Source of the DNA: an uncultured Flavobacteriaceae bacterium | GTDB lineage: Bacteria; Bacteroidota; Bacteroidia; Flavobacteriales; Flavobacteriaceae | Length of the DNA: 64,000 nt | Reading direction: 5' to 3' | Assembly (NCBI GenBank): GCA_947500435.1 | Contig: CANMRV010000001.1 | Span: forward strand, 186,001-250,000 | In this document: positions 51,064-60,408 of the stretch, piece after piece | How positions within the stretch are numbered: position 1 is the first letter of the stretch | How the letters are laid out: each line of letters opens with the position of its first letter | The notes under the pieces: generated by a model | Told to the model about the DNA's origin: nothing | Database searches by the model: none | Seen by the model: the letters and a program-made list of their open reading frames with translations, nothing else | Position numbers and translations under genes: made by a program

Positions 51064-52362
51064 ATGAGACTCAATCTATCAATCAAAAAACGAACAGCTT
51101 ACATTATTTTGTATACCCTGCTTATTTTACCATATCAAACCAAAGCTTGCAGTATTTTCTGTGCAGCAAAACATGGGAAAGTATTGGCCGCTGGCAATGA
51201 GGATTGGTCCGATCCTTTCACAAAATTATGGGTTAGACCATCCTCAGAAAATAACTACGGGAGTATAAATTTAGGACATTCCGATTATCAGATACAGACT
51301 GCGATCAATGAGCACGGATTGTTTTTCGATTTTGCGGCAATCGAAACGGTCAAGGGCAAAAACATGACAAACAAAAAGCGATTTGATGGTAATCTATTTT
51401 CCGAAATTATTTCAAAATGTAAAACGGTTGCAGATGCCCTGGATTACCTCAAAAAGTTTCAATACGAGTCCTCGACCAATCAAGTACTTCTGGCCGATGC
51501 CACAGGCAATTCGATAATTGTTAACCAAGATGCACTTCTTGGCAAAAAGGATACCGATTATCAAATCATAACAAATTTCAATGCCTGTGATATCAGTTCT
51601 GGCAATTATGAGTGCCGCCGCTTTCAAATTATCGATGAAGAACTTTCCAATGCCGATACCATTTCCGTTCCTTTATTCAAATCTTTGCTTAGTAGAACGC
51701 ACCAAGAACGCACGCATCCCACACAATATTCCTATGTTTTTGATTTAAAAGAAGGTATTATCCATCTGTATTCCTTTCATAACTATGAAAATGAAATTGT
51801 TCTAAATGTAATGGAAGAACTTCGAGGAGGCTACAAAATGATGCGGCCAAAAGAATTGTTTCCAGTGGCCTTCGAAGAGGAATATTTCAGACGACATAGC
51901 AAAGATTCCCTAAAGCAGGCGGTAATTACAAAGATAAAGACCAAGGGAGCAGAGGAAGGGCTTAATTATTATAAAAACTATTGTTATAAAAACCCTGAAG
52001 CGGCTTCCTATCCTTTCGTGCTATGGGACATTGGAGCAGACCTAATTATGAATGCATGGGTTGAAGATTCAAAAGGGCAACCCTTTGACTATTGGTGGCA
52101 TCAAAAAAAATATTTGCAATGGAAATCAAATAACAAAAAGATAGACGCCGCCCTCAAGGTATATGACACTTTAGAAAATGATATTTCTGGTGAAGACCCA
52201 AGACAATATATTGGTGTTTATGAAATGAAGGCCTTCATTTATTTAATAAAGAATGACACCGAAAAAGCAAAAGTATACTTGAACAAAACCTTGCAAGTCG
52301 CTACTGAAGAAACGGGTAATTATCAAAGAGTAAAATTGCTTTTAAAATACTTGAATAAATAG
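51064..52362 (+). CDS. Secreted Ntn-type acylase (copy 2, no E-set domains)
   Basis: A 432-residue paralogue of the acylase at 46559. The signal peptide ends TKA before C29-S-I-F-C, so Cys29 would become the N-terminal nucleophile. Matching segments are VLAAGNEDWSDP, AINEHGLFFDFAAIET and NFNACDISSGNYECRRF, against VWAGNNEDGFF, GGMNEAGLFFDF and NFSICANDETYGCWRF in copy 1. The C-terminal third is a helical, tetratricopeptide-like region (KKIDAALKVYDTLEND, KAFIYLIKNDTEKAKVYLNKTLQ) in place of the E-set domains of copy 1. The relic of a protease gene precedes it by 40 bases. Confidence 0.78.
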   Translation: MRLNLSIKKRTAYIILYTLLILPYQTKACSIFCAAKHGKVLAAGNEDWSDPFTKLWVRPSSENNYGSINLGHSDYQIQTAINEHGLFFDFAAIETVKGKNMTNKKRFDGNLFSEIISKCKTVADALDYLKKFQYESSTNQVLLADATGNSIIVNQDALLGKKDTDYQIITNFNACDISSGNYECRRFQIIDEELSNADTISVPLFKSLLSRTHQERTHPTQYSYVFDLKEGIIHLYSFHNYENEIVLNVMEELRGGYKMMRPKELFPVAFEEEYFRRHSKDSLKQAVITKIKTKGAEEGLNYYKNYCYKNPEAASYPFVLWDIGADLIMNAWVEDSKGQPFDYWWHQKKYLQWKSNNKKIDAALKVYDTLENDISGEDPRQYIGVYEMKAFIYLIKNDTEKAKVYLNKTLQVATEETGNYQRVKLLLKYLNK

Positions 52363-52676
52363 CAAAAGAGTAAATTAGAGAAAAAATATTTGGGGGAAAA
52401 GTGAAAATGGCCTAAGAGAGTTTTGGCAAAACAATAGGCGAGGGAAGCGGCCATAGTCTAGATAGCTGTTAATACAGCTTGTTGACCAATATAATATTTC
52501 AAGAAGTTCAAATAAAACATACTCTTTACAAATTGCACCTTTTGTAAAGAGTTTTGAATCCTCTTCGACAGAGGTTTTCTTGCCAAACATTTCCCCCTCA
52601 AAAATCATGACAAACATCATTTTTTTAAGTTGCCCGAGTTCACTACATTTAGTCTGACTAATTAATCCACTTGAAA
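52363..52676. other. Intergenic region with a second ACTCTTTACAAA palindrome
   Basis: A 314-base gap between the acylase and the first sortilin/BNR gene. It holds the palindrome at 52521-52552 and a TACATTTA minus-7-like sequence at 52644-52651. An 81-codon minus-strand frame (52375-52620) shows no family features and overlaps the palindrome, so it is not called. Confidence 0.6.
52521..52552. repeat. 12-base palindrome ACTCTTTACAAA, right copy
   Basis: ACTCTTTACAAA, loop TTGCACCT, TTTGTAAAGAGT. Sequence outside the arms is unlike the left copy at 44160-44193, except for the shared TTTTGTAAAGAGTT. Confidence 0.75.
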
Positions 52677-55600
52677 ATGAGAACTCGCAACCACCTTCTG
52701 GGCCTGTTTATTGCTGCCCTTTTCCTACTACCTCTAACATCCGAAGCCCAAAGAAGAAAAAAAACAACACCCGTAAAAACAGCCTTTGCTGAAGAACTCT
52801 ATTCCAGTATGGAGTACCGTTCTATAGGTCCTCATCGTGGTGGGCGCTCCGCTGCCGTAACCGGCGTACCGGGTGAACCCAATCTCTTTTATATGGGTGC
52901 CACAGGAGGTGGTGTCTGGAAAACCCTAGATGGCGGCCGTACTTGGGAGAATATTTCCGATGGCTATTTTGGCGGTAGTATCGGTGCGGTGGAAGTCGCG
53001 AAAAGTGATAAGAATGTCATTTATGTAGGCGGGGGTGAAAAAACCCTGCGTGGTAATGTATCCTCAGGCTATGGCATCTGGAAAACCGAAAACGGAGGCA
53101 AAACATGGGCCTCCGCAGGACTCAAAAATAGTCGTCATGTACCACGAATCCGCATTCACCCTACCAATGCCGATATTGTATATGCGGCCGTACTCGGTAA
53201 TATTTACAAGCCTACCCAAGACCGCGGTATCTATAAAAGTACCGATGGCGGAAAGACCTGGAGCAAGAAATTATTCGTCAATGACCAATCGGGTTTTGTC
53301 GACCTTACCTTAGACCCCAACAACCCCCGTATTTTATATGCCTCTTCATGGCGCGCGCAACGTACGCCCTATAGTTTGAGTAGTGGTGGTGAGGGTTCTG
53401 CCTTATGGAAGAGTACCGATAGCGGTGAAACCTGGACCGAGATTTCAAAGCACGAAGGCTTCCCACAAGATACTTTGGGCATTATCGGCGTTACGGTTTC
53501 CCCGAAAAATTCGGAGCGTGTTTGGGCCTTGGTCGAAAACAAGAAAAAGGGCGGATTGTACCGTTCTGAAGATGGTGGCAAGAAATGGACACAGGTCAAC
53601 AGCGAGCGGAAACTGCGCCAACGTGCTTGGTACTATACCCGTTTGTATGCCGATACCGAAGATGAAAATACGGTCTATGTGATGAACGTGCGCTACCACC
53701 GTTCGAAAGATGGCGGAAAGACCTTTAATACCTTCAACGCGCCCCATGGCGACCACCACGATTTATGGATTGCCCCTGAAGATGCGAAGCGTATGATTAT
53801 CGGTGATGATGGTGGCGCCCAGATTACCTATGATGCCGGCGAGACTTGGAGCACCTATTACAACCAACCCACGGCGCAGTATTATCGGGTGACGACTGAT
53901 AATTCGCATCCGTATCGTATTTATGTGGCACAGCAAGATAATTCGACCTTGCGCGTGAAGCACCGTAGCGACGGAGGCAGTATTAGCGAAAACGATTGGG
54001 AGGTAACCGCAGGTGGTGAGTCCGCCCATATCGCCGTCGACCCTTTGGATAATGATATTGTCTACGGAGGTTCTTACGGTGGATTCCTGACTCGGGTAAA
54101 TCACAAAAACGGAACCGTTAGGGGCATCAACGTTTGGCCTGATAACCCGATGGGATATGGTGCAGAGGGCATGAAATATCGTTTTCAATGGAATTTTCCC
54201 ATTATGTTTTCGAAGCACGACCCGAAGAAATTATACACCTTTTCGCAGCATGTGCATATGAGTACGAACGAAGGGCAAAGTTGGGATATCCTTTCGGAGG
54301 ATTTAACACGGAATGACCCCACAAAATTGGTTTCCAGTGGGGGACCGATTACGCAGGATAACACGGGAGTGGAATACTACTGTACCATTTTCGCAGCGAA
54401 TGAGAGTCCGTTGAAAGAGGGATTGTTATGGGTAGGAAGTGATGACGGATTAATTCATGTTTCCAAGGATGGAGGTGCCAATTGGGAAAATGTGACCCCT
54501 GCGGGAATGCCCGAATGGAATATGATAAACAGCATTGAACCCTCCGCTTTTGACGAGGGAACTTGCTACGTTGCCGGAACACGATACAAGCTGGGAGACT
54601 TTAGACCCTACCTCTACAAAACTACTGACTACGGGAAGTCTTGGACGAAAATAACGAACGGTATAAATCAAGAGCATTTCACAAGAGTCCTCCGTGAAGA
54701 CCCGAAAAGAAAAGGTTTACTCTACGCAGGTACCGAAACCGGAATGTACATTTCCTTTGACGATGGAGCGAATTGGAGTCCGTTTCAAATGAACCTTCCT
54801 ATCGTTCCCGTAACCGATTTGGCCATCAAAGACGACAACCTAATAGTTGCCACCCAAGGAAGAAGTTTATGGATTCTAGATGACCTAACCGTCCTCCATC
54901 AATTGGATGCTGGGAAGAAAAGTTTGTCATCTATTTTGTACAAACCCAAAGACAGCTACCGCACCGGAGGTCGTGCGCGAACAGAACCTTCAAAAACCGA
55001 GGGAATGAATCATCCGAATGGCGTGATATCCCATTTCTATTTGAAAAACCTTGCGGAAAAAGATAGTGTAGCCCTGACCTATACAACGATGGCAGGAGAT
55101 ACTTTAGCATCCTTTAGTAATTCAGCAAAGGATAAAGACAAAAAGCTCAAAGTCAAAAAAGGCGGCAACACCCACGTATGGAATACAAGAGGCGAAAAAG
55201 CAGAAACCCTAAAAGGAATGATTTTCTGGGCAGCCGGCTTCAACGGACCAAAAGCAGTACCAGGAAGTTATAAAGTCCATCTAAATGTCAACGGCGATAG
55301 CCAAAGTCAGACTTTCAATATCATCCCCGACCCAAGAGCCGAGGTTTCCGTTGCCGATATGCAAAAACAGCACGATTTTATTTCTGAAATCAATGCCACC
55401 ATAAACAAAGCCCACGGTTCCATCAAGAAAATCAGAGGCGTCAACAAACAGTTGGATGCGTTCACTTCGCAAAACAAAGACAATGAAGCGACGAAGGAGT
55501 TGGTAGAAAAAGCCAAAACCATGAAAGAGAGTTTCGGAGAAATCGAAAAAGCCTTGTACCAAACGCAAAACAGAAGTGGTCAAGATCCCTTGAACTTCCC

Positions 55601-55814
55601 CATCCGTTTGACAAACAAATTGGCGCACTTGAACCGATTAGTAGGTATGGGTGACTTCCCACCAACCGACCAAGACGTAGCCGTTCAAAAAGAAATGACT
55701 GGAAAAATCGAAGCACAACTTAAGGCTTTTGACAGCATGGTAGATTCTGAAATGAAGGAGTTTAATAAGGCGTTTAATGAGCTGAAATTGAATTATTTGT
55801 TTGTGGAGGAGTAG
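52677..55814 (+). CDS. Exported sortilin/VPS10-like BNR-repeat propeller protein (first paralogue)
   Basis: The ATG at 52677 gives 1045 residues (an in-frame TTG lies 6 bases earlier). The signal peptide (LLGLFIAALFLLPLTSEAQ) is followed by two propellers built of Asp-box/BNR repeats of the form S-x-D-x-G-x-[71 protein letters not shown], ending at about residue 750. A C-terminal region (about 840-1045) includes helical coiled-coil-like sequence. Exported glycosyl-hydrolase-like proteins with these repeats may bind or cleave peptides or glycans; the catalytic identity is not evident. A paralogue follows at 56445. Confidence 0.83.
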   Translation: MRTRNHLLGLFIAALFLLPLTSEAQRRKKTTPVKTAFAEELYSSMEYRSIGPHRGGRSAAVTGVPGEPNLFYMGATGGGVWKTLDGGRTWENISDGYFGGSIGAVEVAKSDKNVIYVGGGEKTLRGNVSSGYGIWKTENGGKTWASAGLKNSRHVPRIRIHPTNADIVYAAVLGNIYKPTQDRGIYKSTDGGKTWSKKLFVNDQSGFVDLTLDPNNPRILYASSWRAQRTPYSLSSGGEGSALWKSTDSGETWTEISKHEGFPQDTLGIIGVTVSPKNSERVWALVENKKKGGLYRSEDGGKKWTQVNSERKLRQRAWYYTRLYADTEDENTVYVMNVRYHRSKDGGKTFNTFNAPHGDHHDLWIAPEDAKRMIIGDDGGAQITYDAGETWSTYYNQPTAQYYRVTTDNSHPYRIYVAQQDNSTLRVKHRSDGGSISENDWEVTAGGESAHIAVDPLDNDIVYGGSYGGFLTRVNHKNGTVRGINVWPDNPMGYGAEGMKYRFQWNFPIMFSKHDPKKLYTFSQHVHMSTNEGQSWDILSEDLTRNDPTKLVSSGGPITQDNTGVEYYCTIFAANESPLKEGLLWVGSDDGLIHVSKDGGANWENVTPAGMPEWNMINSIEPSAFDEGTCYVAGTRYKLGDFRPYLYKTTDYGKSWTKITNGINQEHFTRVLREDPKRKGLLYAGTETGMYISFDDGANWSPFQMNLPIVPVTDLAIKDDNLIVATQGRSLWILDDLTVLHQLDAGKKSLSSILYKPKDSYRTGGRARTEPSKTEGMNHPNGVISHFYLKNLAEKDSVALTYTTMAGDTLASFSNSAKDKDKKLKVKKGGNTHVWNTRGEKAETLKGMIFWAAGFNGPKAVPGSYKVHLNVNGDSQSQTFNIIPDPRAEVSVADMQKQHDFISEINATINKAHGSIKKIRGVNKQLDAFTSQNKDNEATKELVEKAKTMKESFGEIEKALYQTQNRSGQDPLNFPIRLTNKLAHLNRLVGMGDFPPTDQDVAVQKEMTGKIEAQLKAFDSMVDSEMKEFNKAFNELKLNYLFVEE

Positions 55815-55816
55815 GG

Positions 55817-55851
55817 TGTTCCTAGGTTCTCGACTCCGCTCGAAGTGACAG
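55817..55851. repeat. Family-A repeat upstream of GIY-YIG gene (copy 1)
   Basis: TGTTCCTAGGTTCTCGACTC, then CGCTCGAAGTGACAG, a family-A unit in reversed orientation, 3 bases after the BNR stop. Confidence 0.85.
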
Positions 55852-55914
55852 TATAGTTGTAAGCTATTTGTGTTCGGGGAAGATTAAATGCTCGAAATGA
55901 CCAACCTTTCTAAG

Positions 55915-55940
55915 CTGTCAGGTCGAGCGGAGTCGAGACC
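55915..55940. repeat. Family-A repeat upstream of GIY-YIG gene (copy 2)
   Basis: CTGTCAGGTCGAGCGGAGTC then GAGACC: a unit in forward orientation. It would be inside a longer reading of the nuclease gene, so the ATG at 55987 is preferred. Confidence 0.85.
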
Positions 55941-55986
55941 GATGTTAATGGTAATAAAGTCACCCCAACCAAAAAGATTCTTAAAC

Positions 55987-56310
55987 ATGAAATTCTACTA
56001 CGTCTATATGGTCGAATGCGCTGACGAATCCATTTATACAGGGCTGACCAATAACCTAGACCGTAGACTAAAAGAACATAACTTTGGATTAAACGATAAC
56101 TCATATACCTCTAAAAGAAGACCAGTAAAATTAATTTGGCATCAAGAATTCATACAATTCGCGCAAGCCGAATATTTTGAAAATAAAATTAAAAGATGGA
56201 GCCGAGCAAAGAAATTGGCTTTGGCGAATGATGAGTATGAGATGTTGCCTTTGTTGGCGGAATGTAGAAATGAGAGTCATGCTAAGAATAAAGATTTAAA
56301 TAAAAATTAG
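55987..56310 (+). CDS. GIY-YIG endonuclease-domain protein
   Basis: From the ATG at 55987 the product has 107 residues and is a minimal GIY-YIG domain: YYVYMVECADESIYTGLTN with the two tyrosine-containing strands (YVY and YTG), LDRRLKEHNFG with the catalytic arginine region, and YFENKIKRWSRAKKL at the end. Single-domain members are predicted nicking or cleaving DNA endonucleases of unknown role. The frame extends upstream to 55888, but that part is made of family-A repeat sequence. Two family-A copies lie upstream and two downstream, and no partner gene is present. Confidence 0.85.
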   Translation: MKFYYVYMVECADESIYTGLTNNLDRRLKEHNFGLNDNSYTSKRRPVKLIWHQEFIQFAQAEYFENKIKRWSRAKKLALANDEYEMLPLLAECRNESHAKNKDLNKN

Positions 56311-56317
56311 AAATACG

Positions 56318-56352
56318 TGTCCCTAAGGTCTCGACTCCGCTCGACATGACAG
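56318..56352. repeat. Family-A repeat downstream of GIY-YIG gene (copy 3)
   Basis: TGTCCCTAAGGTCTCGACTC then CGCTCGACATGACAG, reversed orientation, 8 bases after the nuclease stop. Confidence 0.85.
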
Positions 56353-56378
56353 TAGTACATGGCTTAAAACACCTTGTT

Positions 56379-56414
56379 CTGTCACTTCGAGCGGAGTCGA
56401 GAAGCCTAGGAACA
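56379..56414. repeat. Family-A repeat downstream of GIY-YIG gene (copy 4)
   Basis: CTGTCACTTCGAGCGGAGTC then GAGAAGCCTAGGAACA, forward orientation, 30 bases before the second BNR gene. Confidence 0.85.
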
Positions 56415-56444
56415 CAAAAGATACACAACACCTAAAAACCCAAA

Positions 56445-59400
56445 ATGAAAAACAATCTCCAACTACTGCTATTAGCCCTCCTAACCACAACCCTAACCTT
56501 CGCCCAAACGGCAGAAGACTATTTCAAACCTTTGAAATTCCGTAACATCGGCCCTTTTCGAGGAGGTCGTTCCGTTTCAGCTTCTGGAGTCATTGGCGAC
56601 CCAATGACCTATTACATGGGCACCACCGGAGGTGGATTATGGAAAACCGAAGACGCGGGCCAACGCTGGAACAACATTTCAGACGGCTTTTTCGAAATGG
56701 GCTCCGTAGGAGCTGTTGCTGTTTCGACGTATAATACGAATATCGTATACGTAGGAATGGGCGAACACGCACCGCGTGGTGTGATGACTTCCTACGGAGA
56801 CGGAGTCTACAAATCAACCGACGCAGGAAAGACTTGGAAGCATATGGGATTGAAAGAAACCCAACACATTTCACGAATCATCATTCACCCAACAAACCCC
56901 GATATCGTTTATGTAGCGGCGCAGGGGCAATTGTATGGTCCGAATAAGGAGCGTGGAGTTTATAAATCTACCGATGGCGGAAAGACTTGGAAGAATACCC
57001 TGTTCGTCAATGAATTAACAGGCGCCGTAGAACTTTCTATGGATGCCAATTATCCTGAAATCATGTATGCTGCGATGTGGGAACACCAACGCAAACCGAA
57101 TGTGGTTATCAGTGGGGGCGAAGGTAGTGGATTGTACAAATCCACCGATGCCGGCGAAACTTGGACGGAGCTTACCGAAGGTCTTCCGGAAGAAAAAGGG
57201 AAGATGGCGATTTCTGTGAGTCCCGCGAATTCGAATAAGGTGTATGCACTTATTGAAAGTGATTCAAACCAAGATAAAGGCGGACTTTTTGTCTCCAACG
57301 ACGCCGGAAAGACTTGGAGTATGGCCAGCGGTGATAACCGATTGGTGCAACGCGCCTGGTACTATATTGAAGTGTTTACGGACCCCCAAGATGAGGATAT
57401 TGTGTATGTATTGAGTGCCCCAGCCCTTCGTTCTTTGGATGGCGGAAAAAACTGGGAACGCATCACAGGCACTCACGGCGATTTTCACGATTTATGGATA
57501 AACCCGAAGAACTCCTTAAATTTTGTCATCGCAAACGACGGCGGAGCGGCGGTAACTTTTGACTTTGGAAAAACCTTTTCCTCGCAAGTAAACATGCCTA
57601 CCGGACAGTTTTATCGTATCAATACGGATAATCAATTTCCGTATAACATCTACGCGGGACAACAAGATTATTCTTCGGCCATGATTGCAAACATGTCCGT
57701 TGGAAGAGGTGGCATTACGATGTCTGATTTTAGTCCGTCTGCAGGTGGGGAAAGTGCCTTTTTGGCCTTTGACCCTGATAATCCGAGGTACGTGATGGGC
57801 GGAAGTTATTTGGGTACGATTGATGTCTTGGATATGGAATCAAAAGCATCCACACAAGTGATGGCAGCACCGATTCAATATTTGGGTAGGGAGGCGCGAA
57901 ACATGAAGTATTTATATAACTGGAATGCGCCCACCCTTCGTTCACAACATGAAGAGAATACTTTTTATCATGGTGCTCAGTTGTTGTTACGTACCCGAGA
58001 CATGGGCGTGACATGGGAAGAAATGTCTCCCGATTTGACGAGAGATATCGACGCCAAACAAGGAAACGGTGGTGGTCCGTATACCAATGAAGCGGTTGGC
58101 GCGGAAAACTATGGTACTTTGGCTTATGTCTTGGAATCTCCACACGAAGCAGGTGTTTTTTACACAGGAAGTGATGATGGGTATGTACAGATTACCAAAG
58201 ATAATGGCGAGAGTTGGCAGAACATTACTCCGAAGAATTTGGGCGAATCTTTAGTGAATGCCATTGAGGTTTCTCCCCATGATAAGGCGACAGTTTATGT
58301 CGCTACTACGAAGTATAAATTCAATGACCATACGCCGGCAATCTATAAAAGTACCGACTATGGAAAAACGTGGACAAGCATTAATTCAGGAATTCCTTAC
58401 GGCGCATTTACAAGGGTAGTTCGAGAGGACCCAACGCGCAAAAACCTTTTATATGCTGGAACAGAAAAAGGCCTATACCTTTCCTGGAATGGTGGGAAGA
58501 GCTGGAGACCTTTTCAGTTGAATCTCCCAAAAACTCCGATTACGGATATCAAAATCCATCAAGGAGATTTGATTGTAGCTACCTCAGGAAGAGCTTTTTG
58601 GATTTTGGATGATTTGACATTGCTTTCACAATATGAAAAAAGTATTGAAAGCACAAAATCGCATGATGCCCGTATTTTTGAAATGAAATTGTACCAACCC
58701 AATGATGCAATGAATGGTTCTTGGTACAGCCCGATGAGTGGTAAGACGGACAATTTTAAGGGGATGAGCACTTTGTCAGGTGTAAATCCAGCAAACGGAA
58801 TGGTCATTTATTATGAACTTCCGAAAATGAATGATTCCACTGCAATCACCATGGATATTTTGGATTCCGCTGGAAAGACTGTCCGAAGTTTTTCCTCCAA
58901 AAAAGACAAAGATTATGTGCCTCACAATGGAGGTGGCCCAAGACCTGCGCCAACACTATCCAAAAAAGAAGGTCTCAACCGATTTGTTTGGGATATGAAA
59001 ACTCCGATTTTACCTGGTGTTCCAAATACCTATATCGAATCGCGTTTTGGTGGGCATGTAGTGCCTCCAGGGGAGTATACTGTTCAAATTAAAGCTGGTG
59101 ATAAGTCCATGACCACGAAAGGCAAAATTGTTGCCATGCCGACGTACAAAACGACGCCAGAACAATACGCAGAATACCACTCCTTCATGACTGAAATGGA
59201 AGAAAAAGTATCGAAGATGCACAACACCATAAATTCACTGTACAAGGTCCAGGGACAGCTTAAAGAAGTATTGAAAGATGTCAAGGATGCAACTGTCAAA
59301 GCAGAAGGCGAAAAACTTTTAAAAGAATTGGATACCTGGGATAAGGACATGATTCAACGCAAATCTCAAGCCTATGATGACGTTGAGAATTTCCCTAATA

Positions 59401-59603
59401 AATTTACCGCGGAATATCTCTTCTTAATTGATGCTACAAACAGCACGATCCCAAGAGTAAATCAACCTTCAAAAGACCGCAAGGTCGAGCTTGATGCGCA
59501 GTGGAATGTTTTGAAAAGTAAAGCTGATGCTTTGATGAAAACTTCCATTCCAGATTTCAATAAGAAGTTGTGGGATGTTGGGATTGGGGCTATTCGGTTG
59601 TAG
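56445..59603 (+). CDS. Exported sortilin/VPS10-like BNR-repeat propeller protein (second paralogue)
   Basis: A 1052-residue paralogue of the protein at 52677, with a signal peptide ([15 protein letters not shown]) and the same order of Asp-box repeats: [69 protein letters not shown]. Shared core motifs include RGGRS near the start, [15 protein letters not shown]-type [13 protein letters not shown] and TDLAI/TDIKI-like strands. A helical C-terminal part (about 880-1010) follows. Ligand or substrate unknown. The spacer before it contains the GIY-YIG gene and four repeats. Confidence 0.83.
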   Translation: MKNNLQLLLLALLTTTLTFAQTAEDYFKPLKFRNIGPFRGGRSVSASGVIGDPMTYYMGTTGGGLWKTEDAGQRWNNISDGFFEMGSVGAVAVSTYNTNIVYVGMGEHAPRGVMTSYGDGVYKSTDAGKTWKHMGLKETQHISRIIIHPTNPDIVYVAAQGQLYGPNKERGVYKSTDGGKTWKNTLFVNELTGAVELSMDANYPEIMYAAMWEHQRKPNVVISGGEGSGLYKSTDAGETWTELTEGLPEEKGKMAISVSPANSNKVYALIESDSNQDKGGLFVSNDAGKTWSMASGDNRLVQRAWYYIEVFTDPQDEDIVYVLSAPALRSLDGGKNWERITGTHGDFHDLWINPKNSLNFVIANDGGAAVTFDFGKTFSSQVNMPTGQFYRINTDNQFPYNIYAGQQDYSSAMIANMSVGRGGITMSDFSPSAGGESAFLAFDPDNPRYVMGGSYLGTIDVLDMESKASTQVMAAPIQYLGREARNMKYLYNWNAPTLRSQHEENTFYHGAQLLLRTRDMGVTWEEMSPDLTRDIDAKQGNGGGPYTNEAVGAENYGTLAYVLESPHEAGVFYTGSDDGYVQITKDNGESWQNITPKNLGESLVNAIEVSPHDKATVYVATTKYKFNDHTPAIYKSTDYGKTWTSINSGIPYGAFTRVVREDPTRKNLLYAGTEKGLYLSWNGGKSWRPFQLNLPKTPITDIKIHQGDLIVATSGRAFWILDDLTLLSQYEKSIESTKSHDARIFEMKLYQPNDAMNGSWYSPMSGKTDNFKGMSTLSGVNPANGMVIYYELPKMNDSTAITMDILDSAGKTVRSFSSKKDKDYVPHNGGGPRPAPTLSKKEGLNRFVWDMKTPILPGVPNTYIESRFGGHVVPPGEYTVQIKAGDKSMTTKGKIVAMPTYKTTPEQYAEYHSFMTEMEEKVSKMHNTINSLYKVQGQLKEVLKDVKDATVKAEGEKLLKELDTWDKDMIQRKSQAYDDVENFPNKFTAEYLFLIDATNSTIPRVNQPSKDRKVELDAQWNVLKSKADALMKTSIPDFNKKLWDVGIGAIRL

Positions 59604-59645
59604 GGAAGTAGGGTTTAGGAGTTAGGAATTAGTATTTTTGCACCT

Positions 59646-59707
59646 CTGTCACTTCGAGCGGAGTCGAGAAGCCTAGGAACACCGGTCTCGACTCCGCTCG
59701 ACCTGAC
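59646..59707. repeat. Family-A palindromic repeat, two inverted units
   Basis: CTGTCACTTCGAGCGGAGTC, then AAGCCTAGGAACACC and the reversed GTCTCGACTCCGCTCGACC. It lies between the second BNR gene and hemJ, 27 bases before the hemJ start. Confidence 0.85.
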
Positions 59708-59733
59708 CGTATTGATTTAACAATAGACCTCAA

Positions 59734-60282
59734 TTGGAATACTACAACTACATAAAAGCACTCCACCTAATCTTCGTGGTGACTTGGTTTGCGGGTTTGT
59801 TTTACATTCCGCGCTTGTTCATTTACCATATTGAAGCTTCCCAAAAACCATCCCCTGAAAAGGAAATCCTGACTAAGCAATTGAAGCTAATGACTAAGAG
59901 ACTTTGGTACATTATTACATGGCCTTCCGCCGTACTTTGTACGATTTTTGCTATTTGGTTATTGGTCTTAATGCCTGGTTTGCTACAACAACCTTGGATG
60001 CATGTAAAACTCGCTTTTGTATTGCTTTTATTTTTCTACCATGGAAGAAATCATTTGATTTTCAAACAACTACAGAATGATGAGGTCAGATATACTTCCC
60101 GCTATATGCGTATTTGGAACGAAGTCGCAACGCTCGTTTTATTCGCTGTGGTATTCTTGGTGATCCTCAAAAGCGCCATAAATTGGGTCTTCGGTGTTGT
60201 AGGTATTCTGGTATTGGGTGTTCTTCTGATGCTCGGCATTCGACTCTACAAACGTATTCGCGATAAGAATCCAGAAGCCTGA
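59734..60282 (+). CDS. hemJ: HemJ-type protoporphyrinogen IX oxidase
   Basis: The 182-residue protein has five hydrophobic segments and the HemJ (UPF0093/CopD-superfamily) start EYYNYIKALHLIFVVTWFAG with conserved His11. Other family landmarks are YIPRLFIYHIEA, KRLWYIITWPSAV and WMHVKLAFVLLLFFYHG. HemJ oxidises protoporphyrinogen IX to protoporphyrin IX, the step between HemF and HemH. The only available start is TTG at 59734, since an in-frame TGA lies at 59713-59715. A hairpin overlaps its stop. Confidence 0.85.
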   Translation: MEYYNYIKALHLIFVVTWFAGLFYIPRLFIYHIEASQKPSPEKEILTKQLKLMTKRLWYIITWPSAVLCTIFAIWLLVLMPGLLQQPWMHVKLAFVLLLFFYHGRNHLIFKQLQNDEVRYTSRYMRIWNEVATLVLFAVVFLVILKSAINWVFGVVGILVLGVLLMLGIRLYKRIRDKNPEA

Positions 60283-60295
60283 CAAGTTCAGGCTT
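60275..60295 (+). terminator. Hairpin at the hemJ stop codon
   Basis: AAGCCTGA, loop CAAGT, TCAGGCTT: a perfect 8-base stem that includes the TGA stop. It is followed by A-rich rather than T-rich sequence, so it may stabilise the mRNA end rather than terminate. Confidence 0.45.
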
Positions 60296-60382
60296 AAACT
60301 CAAAATCAAAAAGAATTTCTTGCGATTTTTTGAACTTGAAACTTGCACCTGCGCTTGAACTTAAAAATGGTGTGATATTTGC

Positions 60383-60390
60383 TACCTTTG
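60383..60390 (+). promoter_or_regulatory. Putative minus-7 element of the histidine kinase gene
   Basis: TACCTTTG matches TAnnTTTG exactly. It lies within the longer reading frame from 60379, so it argues that translation begins downstream. TTG at 60355-60357 is a possible but distant minus-33. Confidence 0.45.
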
Positions 60391-60408
60391 AGTTCAAACA
60401 GCAGGCAC

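Noticed and set aside
52375..52620. 81-codon minus-strand frame between acylase copy 2 and the first BNR gene
   Set aside because: Covers the ACTCTTTACAAA palindrome and shows no start context, signal or domain.
53763..54218. 151-residue minus-strand frame inside the first BNR gene
   Set aside because: Antisense to a repeat-rich coding region; open frames there arise from the regular codon pattern of the Asp-box repeats.
55817..56414. CRISPR array made by repeated CGAGCGGAGTCGAG units
   Set aside because: Units are palindromic, of mixed orientation, irregularly spaced and spread over the whole window; no spacers or cas genes.
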